Shown in pieces: positions 43,039-55,131 of a DNA stretch of 64,000 nucleotides (its first letter is position 1; the number at the start of each line of letters is the position of its first letter). Under the pieces are notes generated by a model. The model was given only the letters and a program-made list of their open reading frames with translations. It made no database searches and was not told where the DNA came from. The position numbers were made by a program, and so were the translations under genes. Source of the stretch: Prototheca cutis (Eukaryota > Chlorophyta > Trebouxiophyceae > Chlorellales > Chlorellaceae); NCBI GenBank assembly GCA_002897115.2, contig BCIH01000004.1, positions 433,329-497,328 on the forward strand, given 5' to 3'.

Positions 43039-43921
43039 ATGCCTGGCCGGGCCAACCGCCTCGAGGAACGGAACACATCCCGTCACGGCCCGGCACGCCG
43101 CCGGACCGGTGCCCTGGGCATCAGGACTCGGGTGGGCGACTGCTCGGCAAGGCACATCATTGCCAGCTCTCCAGGGCCCTCTGCGCCCACGTACATTGCA
43201 CCGGTACATCGAGGGTCTCGGATCCTGTTCTGCAAGGGTTTGCGGTCCACATGTCATGCACGGATCACGAGAGACCCTTCGTGCATTTTTCTGACAGGCA
43301 CGAGACCCAGCACAGGAGGCGGCGCTGGCTGGGCCCCCGGGCACAGGCGACACACGTGCCCTGGTACGAGAAACCAACGCCTGACAACATGTGGCACGTG
43401 ACTTCTGTTCAGCACTTTGTCGACAGCCTGCATGCCGCGGCGGACAGGATGGTGCTGGTGGATTTTTATGCGCCTTGGTGTGCAGCCTGCCGGGCGCTGC
43501 ATCCAAAGGTGTGGCGAGGTCATCGGCAGGGAAAGAATATGCAATGGGCCTGACAATGCTGTGTACATGGGCCACTAGATGCTGGGGTGTGTTGATTTGA
43601 TTGGTGACAGATGGTCAGGAGCATGGCCTGGGGGTCACAGTTTGATTGGGAATCTCCAGGACTGCATGATCACCTGTGGGCCCCTCTGAATGGGCCCCTG
43701 GATAGGCCCCCCTCCCTCTGCTACTTCCCTACCTCCAGATCATGAAGCTTGCGGAGGCACATGACGATATTATTGTCATGTCCATAAACTACGACGAGAG
43801 CAAGGTCCTGTGTAGGGGCCTGGGTGTTCAGAAGCTCCCATACTTTCATGTGTATCGAGGGGCAGAAGGCCGGCTGGACAGCTTTCCTGCTTCCCTCTCC
43901 AAGATCCAGAGGATCAGGTGA
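43039..43921 (+). CDS. ACHT-like atypical thioredoxin (ends uncertain)
   Basis: Two exons are firm: 43298-43508 and 43739-43921. They encode PWYEKPTPDNMWHVTSVQHF, then VDFYAPWCAACRALHPK and MKLAEAHDDIIVMSINYDES, LPYFHVYRG. The W-C-x-x-C active site is WCAAC, and the flanking text (LHPK, RGLGVQKLP, FHVYRGAEG) is that of the atypical Cys/His-rich thioredoxins of plastids, which oxidise or reduce light-regulated targets. A tentative first exon (43039-43244) gives an Arg/Ser/Thr-rich leader like a transit peptide, but its donor is weak; an uninterrupted start at 43251 is also possible. As read, the protein stops just after KIQRIR, shortening the last helix; a further intron after 43917 could extend it. 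Confidence 0.7.
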
Positions 43922-44604
43922 TGAGCTGAATAGGCAGGGCTGAACAGACGGGAAAGCATGGATCCCTGTGGATTTGCGACGCTCTCAAGGAGTATGTGAC
44001 ATGCTATGAAGCGCTGCCTGCCCGTGCAGTTTCGACCGTTCGTCGACAACAGGCAGGCAGGCCGCTCCAATCTGGATGAGTGGCACCACACACTGCAGGG
44101 ATGCGATAGAGAAGCACAACATGCCACGATCCTCGCTGGGGCCCTTTTTCAGATTGGAGGAATTTCCGGACATCCGTCCCCGCGGCATGGGTTGTGGGAC
44201 AGCGTAATTCTGCCACCCCTGTGCTCCTCTGTGATAGTGCTGCGTGATTCGGTCCTCTTGATCTTGTTTTGAATGCACTGCTGATTGCGATGGTCGTCGT
44301 GTGAGGGTCAGCCCTTGCCTGTCCTGTTCTTATCACCATGTTCATGTACTGTCCTCCCCCCTGTGCACCATGTGTTTCACTTTCTGCCCCTCCGATCGTG
44401 CCCCGCAGAGAAACACTACACTGTGTACATCCACTAGCATTGCTGTAAATCCTTCTGACATCATGAGGTTGTCACCCATGGACTACCACGACACAAAAGA
44501 GACACTGGTCTGAGGGCGGCCATATCTTGAAAGCTTGAGATTGCGAGAGTCATCACGCCGTACACACAAGCCACAGTCCACTCCNCCCATTCCCNCCCTT
44601 GAGG
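43922..44604. other. Intergenic region, convergent
   Basis: This lies between the thioredoxin and Nup88 stops. It may include an extra 3' exon of the thioredoxin gene (acceptor candidates near 44150 and 44408). Two ambiguous bases occur at 44585 and 44595 in a pyrimidine-rich run. Confidence 0.4.
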
Positions 44605-46561
44605 TCATCCCGCCAGCAGCGCGGTCTCTACCTGTGCCAACCCCTCGGCGGCTGCGGCCAAGCCTGCCTCTTGACGAGCCAGTGCCTCGCGCAGCCTGCA
44701 CAGCTCCTCTGGCGTCGCCATACCCCCCAGGCTCTGCGCTGTCATCGACGCCTGCGTCAGTCCCCGTGCGGCCCGGCCCAGCGCGGTGACCCGGGCCGCG
44801 AGGGCGTCGGCCTCCCTCGCGGCGGCGGCCGTAGCGGCTTCCATCGCCGGCAGGTCCCGCCCCGCAAACGCGGCGTCGGCCGAACCCGGCCGCAGCGGTC
44901 CATCCCAGTGCAGTGCCGCCAGCAGCGCACACCGCTCGTTCAAGTTGTCCTGCAGCGACAGCAGCCGGCGCTCGGTGGCCTCCAGCTCGCCGGCGCGGAA
45001 CTCCATGGTCTCCAGCATTTTCTTGAGCGCCTCGAGCCGCTCCCGCTGTTCTGCCTCCTCACCTGGAAGCCGCGCCGCTGCCCGCACGATGTCATGCCGG
45101 GCACGATGCGCAAACTCGACGGGGCCGGCGCGCAGGGCCAGTGTGCACGCCGCAAGATGCTGCTGCCCGGCAGGGTTTCCTGAACCCCGCGGACCTTGAG
45201 GGGGCCCGGGCAGCTCTGCTGTATTCATGCCGTCTCGTGCAAGTTCACGCAGTGTTGATTGCTGGTGCTGCATGGCCTTGATGTCGCTATCTGGCTTGCC
45301 CTCTACTGCAGGGCGCGACCCCTGCAACCCCTTGGACCCCGCTTGCCCATCCCTGGCCGTCGTCGATTGGCCCAGCAACAGGCGTGCCCGGGGCCGGGCG
45401 GCAAGTCCTGATGCAGCCAAACTCTTCTCCAAAAGTACAATGCCACTTCCAGCCAGCGCATCCCCCACCGCGCAGGCGCCCAAGATGGTGCGTGTTGCTG
45501 TGTCGCCCTCGGCCGGTGCCAGGTCCGCCGCACGCAGCGGCGGCAGGACAGTCACCAAGTCGTCTTCGGTCTGTTTGACCCCGGCGGTGGGTGCCAGCGC
45601 CACAGACAGTCGAGGCAGCCACTCGGCATCCAGCACCGCACAGGTCCCGCTCGAATGCATGGCATACACTCGCTGCACAGATGCCGGGTCTGACAGCAAC
45701 ATCGTCTGCTTGCCAACGCACCCTGCGACGGTTGCTGCCAGGGTGCCATGCGCAGGAGAAGCAACACCGGCACCGTCACCATCGACGAGTCGCACCACGT
45801 CCATGACCAACACCGCCACTTGCCGTTCCGTGCTATCTTCGTCCGACGGCGGGACGGGCGGGCCGACCTGGCAACGCACAGCGCGGACGACGTCAGAGCC
45901 CGGCCGCATCAGCACCTGCGGCCGACCCTCCTGCCAGGCGGGCCGTGCGCAGCCGAGCAGGAGACCCGAGAGTACGTCACCGCCAGCGGTGGAGGCATGC
46001 ACGGCGGTGAGCCCCGGCGCAAACCTGCGGACGAGCAGGTCCTCCGCCTCCGACTCGTCGTCCGCGACTTGCAGGAGGCTCCGCCCCAGGTCCTCCGCGC
46101 CCGGTCCCACCAGGGGCAGTGGCCCAACGAGCGCGGGAACGTGATCTCTGAGCACAGCGCGCGCAGCATGCACAGCACGCGCGGCGGGGCCAACGCCGGG
46201 CCCTGCTCGCCGCGGGAGAGAACGCTGCAGCCAGGCCGTGTCGCGCGGACCCTCCGCCGCGCTTTCCAGCTCGGCCACAGCGGCCGCAGACAGTTGTGCA
46301 CCAAAGGGCAGGACGGGACACAGGCTATACACATGGCCTCCCGACGACAGCACATACACCGCCAGCCGGTGCCAGCCCTCGGCGGGGCCAAACCCAAATG
46401 CCACAGAGCGCTCCGTGCTGCCAGCATCGCCCTCCAGCCCCAACGCACGCCTGCAGAGCGGGGATGTGAGTGCCTTGGTCATTGTCCACCATGACATGTC
46501 AAGCAGACCCCCCCAAACCCGCCCCACCTAACACCATCGCATACCCCCAACCATCGATAAC

Positions 46562-46608
<47 letters not shown>

Positions 46609-47436
46609 GAACCATCTCAACAAACCTGGCAGTGAGGCCCAACTCAAAGATCTGCTCGGCCACATCGGGCTGCTCGACATCGTAGAGACGGAGCGCACCA
46701 TCGCTGGTGAGAACCACCAGGTGCACGGCGTTGAGGGGGTGCCAGGCCAGCTGCAGTACCTGCAGTCCCGGTCGCGACGAGTAGAGTGCCGGGTCGATGG
46801 CCACGCAGGGCACCGAGGCCGGCGCTGAAGTGGTGCCGCCCGTTGCACGGGCAGGTGCCAGCGGCAGGCGCAGCACGCATAGTGCCGAGCAGTCGGAGTC
46901 GGCGGCGCTGGTACCTGCCGCGGCGACCAGCGTCGTGCAGGGACTCGCCACCAGGTTGTGTGCATGACAGGGCATTGCCGGGGATGGCTGCAGCCGTATA
47001 GCGGGTATCTCAGTCTCGGGAAGTGCCTGACCCGCAGCTTGTGCCACGCGGTGCCGGACATCATAGCTGGAGAGCGTCCCATCAGGTTTTGCCACGATTC
47101 TGGACACGGCATGGTGGGACTTCACAATGGGGTCACTTGTTCATGAAAAGATACAACCATCCAGAGCGCGCATGGTCCATGCCATTGCCCACGGGCAATC
47201 CCAGTGCACTGCCCTGGGACTCACAGTCTGCCCTGTTCCGTATAGGCCATGGGCAGGGGCCCTCCAGCTCCTTCCCTGACCCCTCCTGCGCCATAGACGC
47301 CCTCAAAGAGTGCGTCCAAATCCCGTACTGTCATCGCGATAGGTTTCGCAGCGAGGACGGGGCAAGGGGAGGAGGATCACGCAGACCACCCTACCGCGGC
47401 AAGCGCCACGGTGCAATCATGCTCGCTGCAGTTCAT
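44605..47436 (-). CDS. NUP88: Nucleoporin Nup88 (MOS7)
   Basis: Two large exons in phase (46626-47119 and 44605-46450) are certain. A short first exon 47395-47436 (MNCSEHDCTVALAA) joins in phase and would give 793 aa, but it is tentative. The N-terminal half is a beta-propeller: LQVLQLAWHPLNAVHLVVLT then SDGALRLYD, and VAFGFGPAEGWHRLAVYVL then SSGGHVYSLCPVLPFG. The C-terminal part is coiled coil (EALKKMLETMEFRAGELEAT). These match Nup88, a component of the cytoplasmic face of the nuclear pore that works with Nup214 and Nup62 in export; the plant form, MOS7, is needed for immune signalling. The intron between the large exons has a (GT)n array 18 nt after the donor. Confidence 0.87.
46563..46607. 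repeat. (AC)n in Nup88 intron
   Basis: It reads (GT)n on the gene's sense strand and begins 18 nt after the donor. Confidence 0.95.
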
Positions 47437-47712
47437 GGCTCCTCAACGACGCAAGGTACATCGCCGCAATCAATGTATAGAAATTGCAGTCATCCACCGT
47501 TTTGGTGGATGGGCTAGCGCTCGTTGTGGCACACGGAAAGTCAATGTCGCCTCCGCAGTTTTTACTTCGCGGGCCCTGGGCTGGGGGATGGTTGAAATCT
47601 GGGGCGGACGGACGCCTCTGTCTCTGATTTCGGCAGTTCTCTCTCTTTTTTCGTGCACCCACGAGCTCCAAAGCCTCCGAGAATCAACCTCATTTCTGTA
47701 ATGCTGTGAAGA

Positions 47713-50700
47713 ATGAAGGGCACTGGAGATCGGCCCGCTATGGTGCACGTCCAGGCGTCGGACGCTGTCCCGGAAGTCGATGGGACGGAATGGGATGCCA
47801 TCGTGATTGGCTCCGGCCTGGGCGGCCTGGGGGCTGCTTCCACGCTGGCGCAGCTTGCCGGCATGCGGTGCCTCATTATAGAGCAGCATTGGGTCCCCGG
47901 AGGTGCGGTCCAGGAGAGTCACTGCAGATGCCTGCTGCCGTTTTCCCCGGGCGCATGGTCAGCGTGCATGGTCCCACCACCGCCCCAGTCCGTCACTCCA
48001 CGCATGGCCCATCTTCTCAACCACAGGCATGACACACCAGTTTCGGCGCCCTGGCGACCACTGGTTCACCTGTGGAACGCATTACGTTGGCCAAATGGGC
48101 CCAAAGGACCCCATGCGCAAGTTTATGGATTTTGTGACGGGCGGTGTGGTATGGGACCCCCTGCCGGATGAGTACGATGTCTTCTGTTTCAACACCGATA
48201 ACTCAAAGTTTGCCCAGCCTACGGGGACCAGTGCGTGGCGCGACAGGTTGCTCTCGTGGTTTCCCACTGAGCGCAAGGTCCGGGTGTTGATGCGTGGGAT
48301 CTGCTTCATGCGTATCGCTTGCCCGTGGCAATCTGCCACGACACACACCATGTCGATTCTGAACCTGTGTGTATTCACTGTCAACACCTCACTCCCCTAC
48401 GCTCTCCATGCCCCACAACCCCTCTTCCCTTCCCCCGACAACAACAAGCAGGCAATTTTGCGATATTTCAAGGACATCCGGGCAGCGTACTCCTGGTACA
48501 CATGGTATTTTCTGAGCAAGGCGCTGGGCTGGCCGCTGTCGTCGATGTGCGCAGCCATTGCCTCATGGAAAAAGAAGGCTTATGCGGCGCTGACCTGCCA
48601 GCAGTACATGGAACGCCATGTGGGCAATAGCCGACTGCGAGGCGTGCTGTGCGCGCTGTGGGGCGACTACGGCCTGCGGCCCGACCGGGTCACATTTATG
48701 CAGCACGCCTTGGTTGCCGGCAACAATTTTGAAGGTATGCCAGAGAGGGGTTTCGGGGCATTCATTTGGCGGGGGGTTGTTGGATTGCACAGCGTGATGA
48801 TCGTGAGTTTGAGGTGTGGAAATGCAGTTGACTTGTGTGCACACCAAGGTCATTACGCCACCCTCCCTCTCCTCCCCAGGGACGTACTATCCGCGGCTGG
48901 GGTCACGGGCACTGGCCAAGGGCGCGCTGGGGTTTGTGAGGAAAGCTGGGGGCAAGCTCTCCCTGTCCACCCGGGCGATCCAGATTCTGATTGACGGGGA
49001 GGGCAAGGCCGTCGGCGTGCGGTGCGAGCGAGGAGGCAAGCTGGTGGACTTTTACGGCAAACACGTCATCTCAGGTGTTGTGAGTGTCGGCTGGTGTGTC
49101 AAGAGCAATGTCAAATCTTCTGTTTGTTGATGGAATGTATCGTCTCTTCCGGGGCGTGGGTTTCTCTCGCGACATGCTCCCAAAGCCGTGCCTGTGAGTG
49201 TGCAACAGCTAACCGATCGACCAGCCGACTGATAGCAGCACTACCAAACACTCTGGCCACCGCTCCTGGCATCACAGCTGTCGGTGCTGTGAACACGTTC
49301 CAAAAGCTGCTTGGGGGACGGTCGCATCCCGAGCTGGCAGAGCAAGGAATGCAGCACGCTGGGCATGCTGTGATCTCCGTGTGGCTCACACTGGACGCCT
49401 CGCCGGCGCAGTTGTGGGGCATGCGGGGGGAAAACTACTGGATTTCCACCGACTATGCGCATGCCGGGCAGCGGCTGTATGACCCTGAGGTGAGTGCTGT
49501 TGTTCTTTCCGGGCAAAGTGCAAGGGGAGCAGGGCTTGGCCGTTCTGTGTCATCGACCCCAGAAGACCGGAAACACAAACGCACATCAACACATCTGGAC
49601 ATAACTGTAGACAAGGGAGGTGGCGTATGCTTTCCTGAGCTGCTCGGCGCTCAAGGAAAAGTATGCCGGGCATTCGCACAGCCTGGAGATTTGCTTGTTC
49701 ACCGATCCCGTTTTCTTCCGGTGCTGGCAGAACCGTCGTGCCAGCAAGGAGTACGTTCAGGTGGGTGGGCGGGTTTTGGACAATGGTGTTAGAGTCCTGT
49801 GGTGGGGAAAAAACCCCAAAACACGCACGCATCTGTACTGTTTGATTGGAATTGATCGACGCCAGTTTGTGTGCGCAGACATGCATGCATGCATGCATGC
49901 AACCTTGGACGCTCTGTCACTGCATACCACCTGTAGATGAAGGAGAACATTGCCTGCGATGCGGTCGCCTTTGTGGATCAGTTTGTCCCCGGGCTGGCGG
50001 GACACATCAAGAGCTCAGAGGTGCATTGAATGGGACCGGATGGAGGGCCCTCGTGCTGGTGACAGTCTTACCTCGCAGTTGTGAGACCAAGCTCCAAGTC
50101 AGGGATTTTTCGTCATCTGGCTGGATTCCACCGAAAATATCCTCCAAAAAGACAGGTGGGAACGCCACTGACTTGGGAGGCGTTTTGTGGCTGGCCCGGT
50201 GGCACCATGTACGGTGTGCCGCCCAGTGGGGCACGCCTGCTGAACGACGAATCGCTGCGACCATGGACCGGGATCAGAAACCTCTGGCTCTCAGGTGCTG
50301 GTCGCATTTTGTTGTTGTTGGCGCGGGCCTAGGTTTGTGTGGTGTTCTGGGGGTCAGGGGGAGAGTTGCCGGTGCATGCCTGGGAGCAGGCAAGGTGATG
50401 AGTCAGTGTGGCGTCGCCTCTTGTGGATTATGGCAAGGCCTGGATGCGTGGCTCCACGGCAGCTAGGGTGATCGTGGCTGCATAACACATAATGCATGTC
50501 CACCATATCCACTGAAACACACAACGACCCAAGGCTTTTTATCTTGGAACGACGTCCTGTCTTGATCAAATCTTCAGTTCTGATTGCAACATGCTTGTGT
50601 TTTCTGACAATCTGTGTATGGCACATGCAAAAGCTGGAATGAGAGGCCATGTCGGCATTCAACCTCTCCAGCACCACACCATAACATACAAACACTCTGA

Positions 50701-52367
50701 AGGCTGTGACGCCAACGTATTTGGGCTGGCGGGAGCAATGGTGGGCGGCGTGATGGCTGCCGGGCTCATCCTGAGGCCACTGCTGGGCTGCATGGCCTTG
50801 ATCCCGGCCATGCGCCGGGCCATGAAGCAGCCAGGTCCGTCCGTCTTGGTGGCCTTACGTTTTTATCTGCCATGCCATGTATGGGTGGAATGGACGGCGA
50901 CTGCATGTGGGGCGGAATACTCAACCGGTGGGTCGCCAGTAGCCCTCTGAGAGGACTCCACTTCCTCCCTTCCCTGGCCCAACTGCAGGGTGGGGGGCTC
51001 CTGCATGGCCCGAGGATGCCATCCCCATGGAACTGGTGACCAAGGAACCTGCCGGCAGCACTGCCGCGACGCTGACCTTCCGGGTGGGCAATGAAGCCCA
51101 GTTGAGGCTCCAGGGATTTGTCCCAGGGCAGTACCTGACCCTGCTGCTCGAGATCGACAGGTGTGAGTGGGTGGGGTGTGTGTGCGCATGTGTGTGGGGG
51201 GGTGTGGGGGGAGGTGGGGGCCCATCGAATACTGCACAGTTCGGAATGTTGCAGCTGCAAATCAGATCTCTTTGGCCCACGGACGCCAGTAGAGATCCTG
51301 GTGTCGCTGTCAAGCTCCTGGTCAATCCTTACCAAGCTGCTCTCCCATGACTAAGCACCGTTACAGTGGGCCACTCCAGCATTTTCCCTCCACTTCATAA
51401 CACTGTCCCCTAATCCTCCCTCCACTGCAGGGAGGAGGTGAGGCGCAGCTACTCCATATCCTCACTACCTGACCAATTGCCAGAGATTGCCATCACAGTG
51501 AAGCGGGTGCCTGGAGGCCGAGTCTCGCCATTCCTCCTGGACGATCTCAGAGTGGGCACCGTCGTTCACACCCTGCCACCAACAGGCACATTTGTCCTCA
51601 GGCAGGCGGCAAGGGAGGACAAAGGCCCCACAGTCCAACAGCAGTCACCGTATGTACATGTCGGCTTGGCTGCCGGCAGCGGAATCGTCCCGCTGGTGCC
51701 CATTTTGGAAAGTGCCGCCCGTGCTGGCGTCCCTGTGGCATGTCTCTCTTGTCAACGCAGCCTGGAGGAGGCAGTTCTGGCATCCCGGGTCCGAGACCTG
51801 GGCATGCGTGCCTTGAACTGCCAGACACACTGTTCCTCCAGCTCAGGGAGGAGTAGCGCCATCGAGATCCGGGCCTTCCTGTCGGAGGTGGCAAGCCGCC
51901 ATGCGGGTGCCAAGTCCGGCGCATCCCTTGCACAGATCGCCGCGGCCTGGATGGTGTTTTACCTCTGCGGGCCCGCGGCCTGGCTGGACATGGCCAGGAA
52001 GACGCTGCTGGAGCTGGGCGTGCCAGCTGACAACATCCTCACCGAGAGCTTTGGGTCGGGGGAGCAGCAGTTTCACATGGGCGCGTGGGGCCTGGAAGGG
52101 GCGGCTCGCGACGTGCGCCTTGCCGACAAGGCACACGGGGAGACGACGCTGCACGTGCACGCGGGAATGAGCATCCTGGATGCAGCTGATGCGGTGGCGC
52201 TGCCCATGCCCTCGGGATGCCGGGGGGGGGAGTGCGGCAGGTGCATCGCGACGCTGTGCTCGGGGCAGGTGCTCGACATCGAGGACGGCCTCATCGACAA
52301 GCCCGGGAGCAGCGTCCGCACGTGTCGCACGACTCCGGCATCAAACGACGTTTCTCTGCAGCTCTGA
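47713..52367 (+). CDS. CRTISO/RetSat-type flavoprotein fused to FAD/NAD reductase and [2Fe-2S] ferredoxin
   Basis: Eleven exons in phase (47713-47902, 48027-48277, 48452-48734, 48880-49074, 49239-49489, 49620-49760, 49937-50020, 50156-50294, 50703-50834, 50989-51160, 51431-52367) give 924 aa. Residues 1-550 are a carotenoid isomerase/retinol saturase-like FAD oxidoreductase: VIGSGLGGLGAAS dinucleotide motif, HWVPGGMTHQFRR, TCGTHYVGQMG, VGTPLTWEAF, PGGTMYGVP, LRPWTGIRNLWLSG. After a short linker comes a ferredoxin-reductase-like part: FVPGQYLTLLLE and RRSYSISSLP (FAD), then GLAAGSGIVPLVPIL (NAD(P)). The C-terminus is a plant-type ferredoxin, GCRGGECGRC plus VRTCRTTP (about residues 875-911). 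No stop falls between the parts, and the phase-1 intron 50835-50988 joins them. An internal Met at 51027 could in principle start a separate reductase. Confidence 0.85.
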
Positions 52368-53994
52368 TAGTATGGTTTCGTGGGCGGATCACGACGCCCC
52401 GGCCCCCCGGTGTCATACAGTCAAGTATCCCAACGGGTTCGGATGGGCGATGTTTCCCCTGCTGCACAGCCAATCGGAATTTGCCAAACGATCAAGTAAG
52501 GGCGTTTGATGTAACTCGCAAAATGGCGTGAATGACGAGTCGATGGGATGACGACGCTTTAGGCAATGTGATCGACCTTCAAAGCGCTTTCAGGACTGTT
52601 CCCCAAGCTTTCAAAATGCCGCGGAACCGGAGGACAGTTTCCACCCAGCCTTTCCACGCCTCATATCGTTGGAGAAGGACATTCATCGTGCTCACAAACA
52701 ATATAAAAGATATTAAAAAGTGTCTGCAAGGGATTCCAACTTGCCTCGTTGGAGACATTCGTGCCCCGGATCGAGTCGAGGTTTCAAAAATGGGAGAGCC
52801 GGCGATCCGGGCTTTTCGCGGCAGCGCATCCAGAGCACTAGCCGCCGCCAACTGACGCGTTGCAAAACGCCTTTGATTGCTCAATGGATATTGCGGCTTC
52901 GCCTGCGACGCCAATGATAATGCGCTGGTGGCAGCCATTTCAACTCTAAAACCAAGGGTTGGCTCGCTCCTAGGCGGAGTCGGGACCCACATTGGCGAAA
53001 ATTGTCCCTCGCGACGTTCGACCAACCCCGGATTTTTTCAAATTGCTGCCTGCTGGTGATGGATAAGCTACGGGCGGGATCGCGAAGAACAGTGAAAACC
53101 CGTCCCCGATGGATCCCCGGCCAATTTCCAACGACTTGTGAGTGCCAGAAAAGCTCAACCGGATTGGGCTCAGCGTCACCGCGGGTGAGCTGAACGCCCC
53201 TCTGTCCTAGGCCGGCAGGGCTTTGCGTGAGTAACACAGATCCACGTCCGCCATCCAGCAAAGAGATGGCTCGCGCGGCCGGCACGCCGGCACGCCGGCA
53301 TCGCCATGGCAAACTCGGTGCCCATCGAACACAATGAGGGTAAACCGGCTCGCAGTTGCGTGCGTTTCAGTGGGCGTCGCCGCACCCATTGCGACACCAA
53401 ACTCAAGTACTGAACTTGAATAAGGCAATGGCAATAAGGGCCGATGCCAATCTCGCTGATTTCAATTACTCCTGCTCGATTAAACGGTGGGTCAGCCAGG
53501 GCTGTCGGATCGAAATATACGTCTGCCCGTCTCCTCCGCATTCGCTCCCGCCACAGGCCTGGTGGAAACCCTCCCCGGGAAAACGACCACTGGTCTGCTC
53601 GAGCCTTGCGCAAATGAAGGAGCGCCCATGCAAGTCACGAAAACGCATGTCAAGCTGTGCATTGCTCGTTTAGCGAGCGCCGGGGCCGCAACGATGTGTG
53701 CATCATGGAATTCCGACTGCAGCACATCCGGCACCAGCAGGGGTCAAGCCGTGCCCGTGGTCTCGATCAGGTCTGCAGCGCAGATGAATGCCACTTCTAC
53801 AGACGACCCACATAGTTTGCAGTGTATTAATTGCATTTGAACGTCGAAAAGCTCGCTTGTTCCTGATCCTCGCACCAATGGCTGGGGGTCGGCATTCCGT
53901 GCAACTCCGGTGCAAGTCTCGGCAGCGGGTACCAGATCCAGAATGCGCGGCAGGGCAGTGACCTTCAGCCCGGTGTCTTCCCCACTTCTTGCAG
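52368..53994. other. Gene-poor block of different character, possibly foreign
   Basis: From about 52500 to 53880 the DNA lacks the microsatellites, G-rich intron style and codon texture of its surroundings, and has AT-rich stretches (for example 52700-52720). Minus-strand open frames (52579-53025, 52881-53312, 53176-53613) overlap one another and have no recognisable domain. Their translations remind me of spurious proteins annotated in gammaproteobacterial genomes, but this is recollection only. No algal gene could be supported here. Confidence 0.4.
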
Positions 53995-55131
53995 GACGCA
54001 TAGGGGAAGTGGTGAGCGCACCATTACGCTGAACCATCTCAAGGCTGTGGCACACATGAGCCAGGAGGCGGCGGCGGCAGAGCTGGGCGTTGGCAACACA
54101 CGGTTCAAGTCTGCCTGCCGGGAACTGGGCATGAAGGGCTGGCCCTACCGAAAAATAAAGTCTGTGCGCAGCCTGCAGCAGACTGTGATTGAAGACCAAG
54201 AATGTGATGAGGTGGGCCACGTGCGATGGGCGGGCTTGGACTTGCCTTGGCTGGCAATGGGGGAAGCAGGGTCAACTCTGTCAACCCTGCAGACCAAGGG
54301 GACTGTGATGGGTAGCCGTTGGAACCGCTTTCCAAGAGCATCATAGCGCTGTTAACCGTGATTTCATTTCTATAAAAATCAGTTACTTTCGTCTGATCTA
54401 GTTGGACTTGGGCTGTCAGCTGGGTGCGGTGTCTGTCTTGAGGGCCCCAGCATCGGCCCAATCCCATGGACATGACGGTTCCTCACACTGACCCTTCCAA
54501 TCCATCTCCTCCCACTCGTCAACCAACCAACAAGCAGGAGGAGACCCGACAGCTCCTGATTTCCCAGCTGGAGGGCCTGGTCGAGCGGCACTTTGCAGAT
54601 CCGACATTGCCGCTGGACGACACCTTCAAAACGCTGCGGCAGGCAGCTTACAAGAAGAAGCATGGGCAGAAGCGCACCGCTGCAACGCCGACAACGCTGG
54701 TCGGGGCCAAGTCACGGCAATGTCCTGCAGACTCCTGCTGCTCGTCGGACTCACTGCCCTCCACGCCGGTGCAGCGCGAATCGCGTGGCGCCTCCAAGCG
54801 CCGGCGGTGCAGACCGGCAGCAGACTCCCTGGCCGCTGCCGCACCAACTGCCTGGGCGTCATTTTCCGAGGAGCTGGCGTGTGCAAGCGTGTTGGCAGTG
54901 CCAGAGCCCATCACACTGGCCATGGGCTGCCGGGGACAGGAGCCATTGACGGTACCCGTGCCGATGCCCGAGGCAATCACCCTGGATCCGCAGACGGCAG
55001 CGGCCTTGGAGGCCCTGAACATGCCCTGGATGGCGGGGCTCGGGTTCCAGGCCATACTCCCACCACCTTCGGGACACGCTGACTTTGTGCTACCAGACGA
55101 TGCGCTGGATCAATGCGACTCCTCGGCTTGA
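53995..55131 (+). CDS. RWP-RK domain transcription factor (5' end not found)
   Basis: Two exons are supported: 53995-54211 and 54538-55131, joined in phase. The first encodes LNHLKAVAHMSQEAAAAELG, TRFKSACRELGMKGWPYRKI and KSV, which is the RWP-RK DNA-binding helix set with GWP-YRK in place of RWP-RK. The second has LISQLEGLVERHF and a basic/Ser-rich middle, ending in an acidic tail. Green algal RWP-RK proteins include nitrogen-response and mating/gamete regulators; this one lacks an evident NIN-like N-terminus. The frame enters from an acceptor at 53994 with two bases missing from an upstream exon, which I could not find because the upstream DNA is the anomalous block. Confidence 0.8.

Noticed and set aside
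45227..46144. 305-codon plus-strand frame opposite Nup88
   Set aside because: Antisense shadow of a coding exon with high GC; composition Ser/Arg/Ala without domain.
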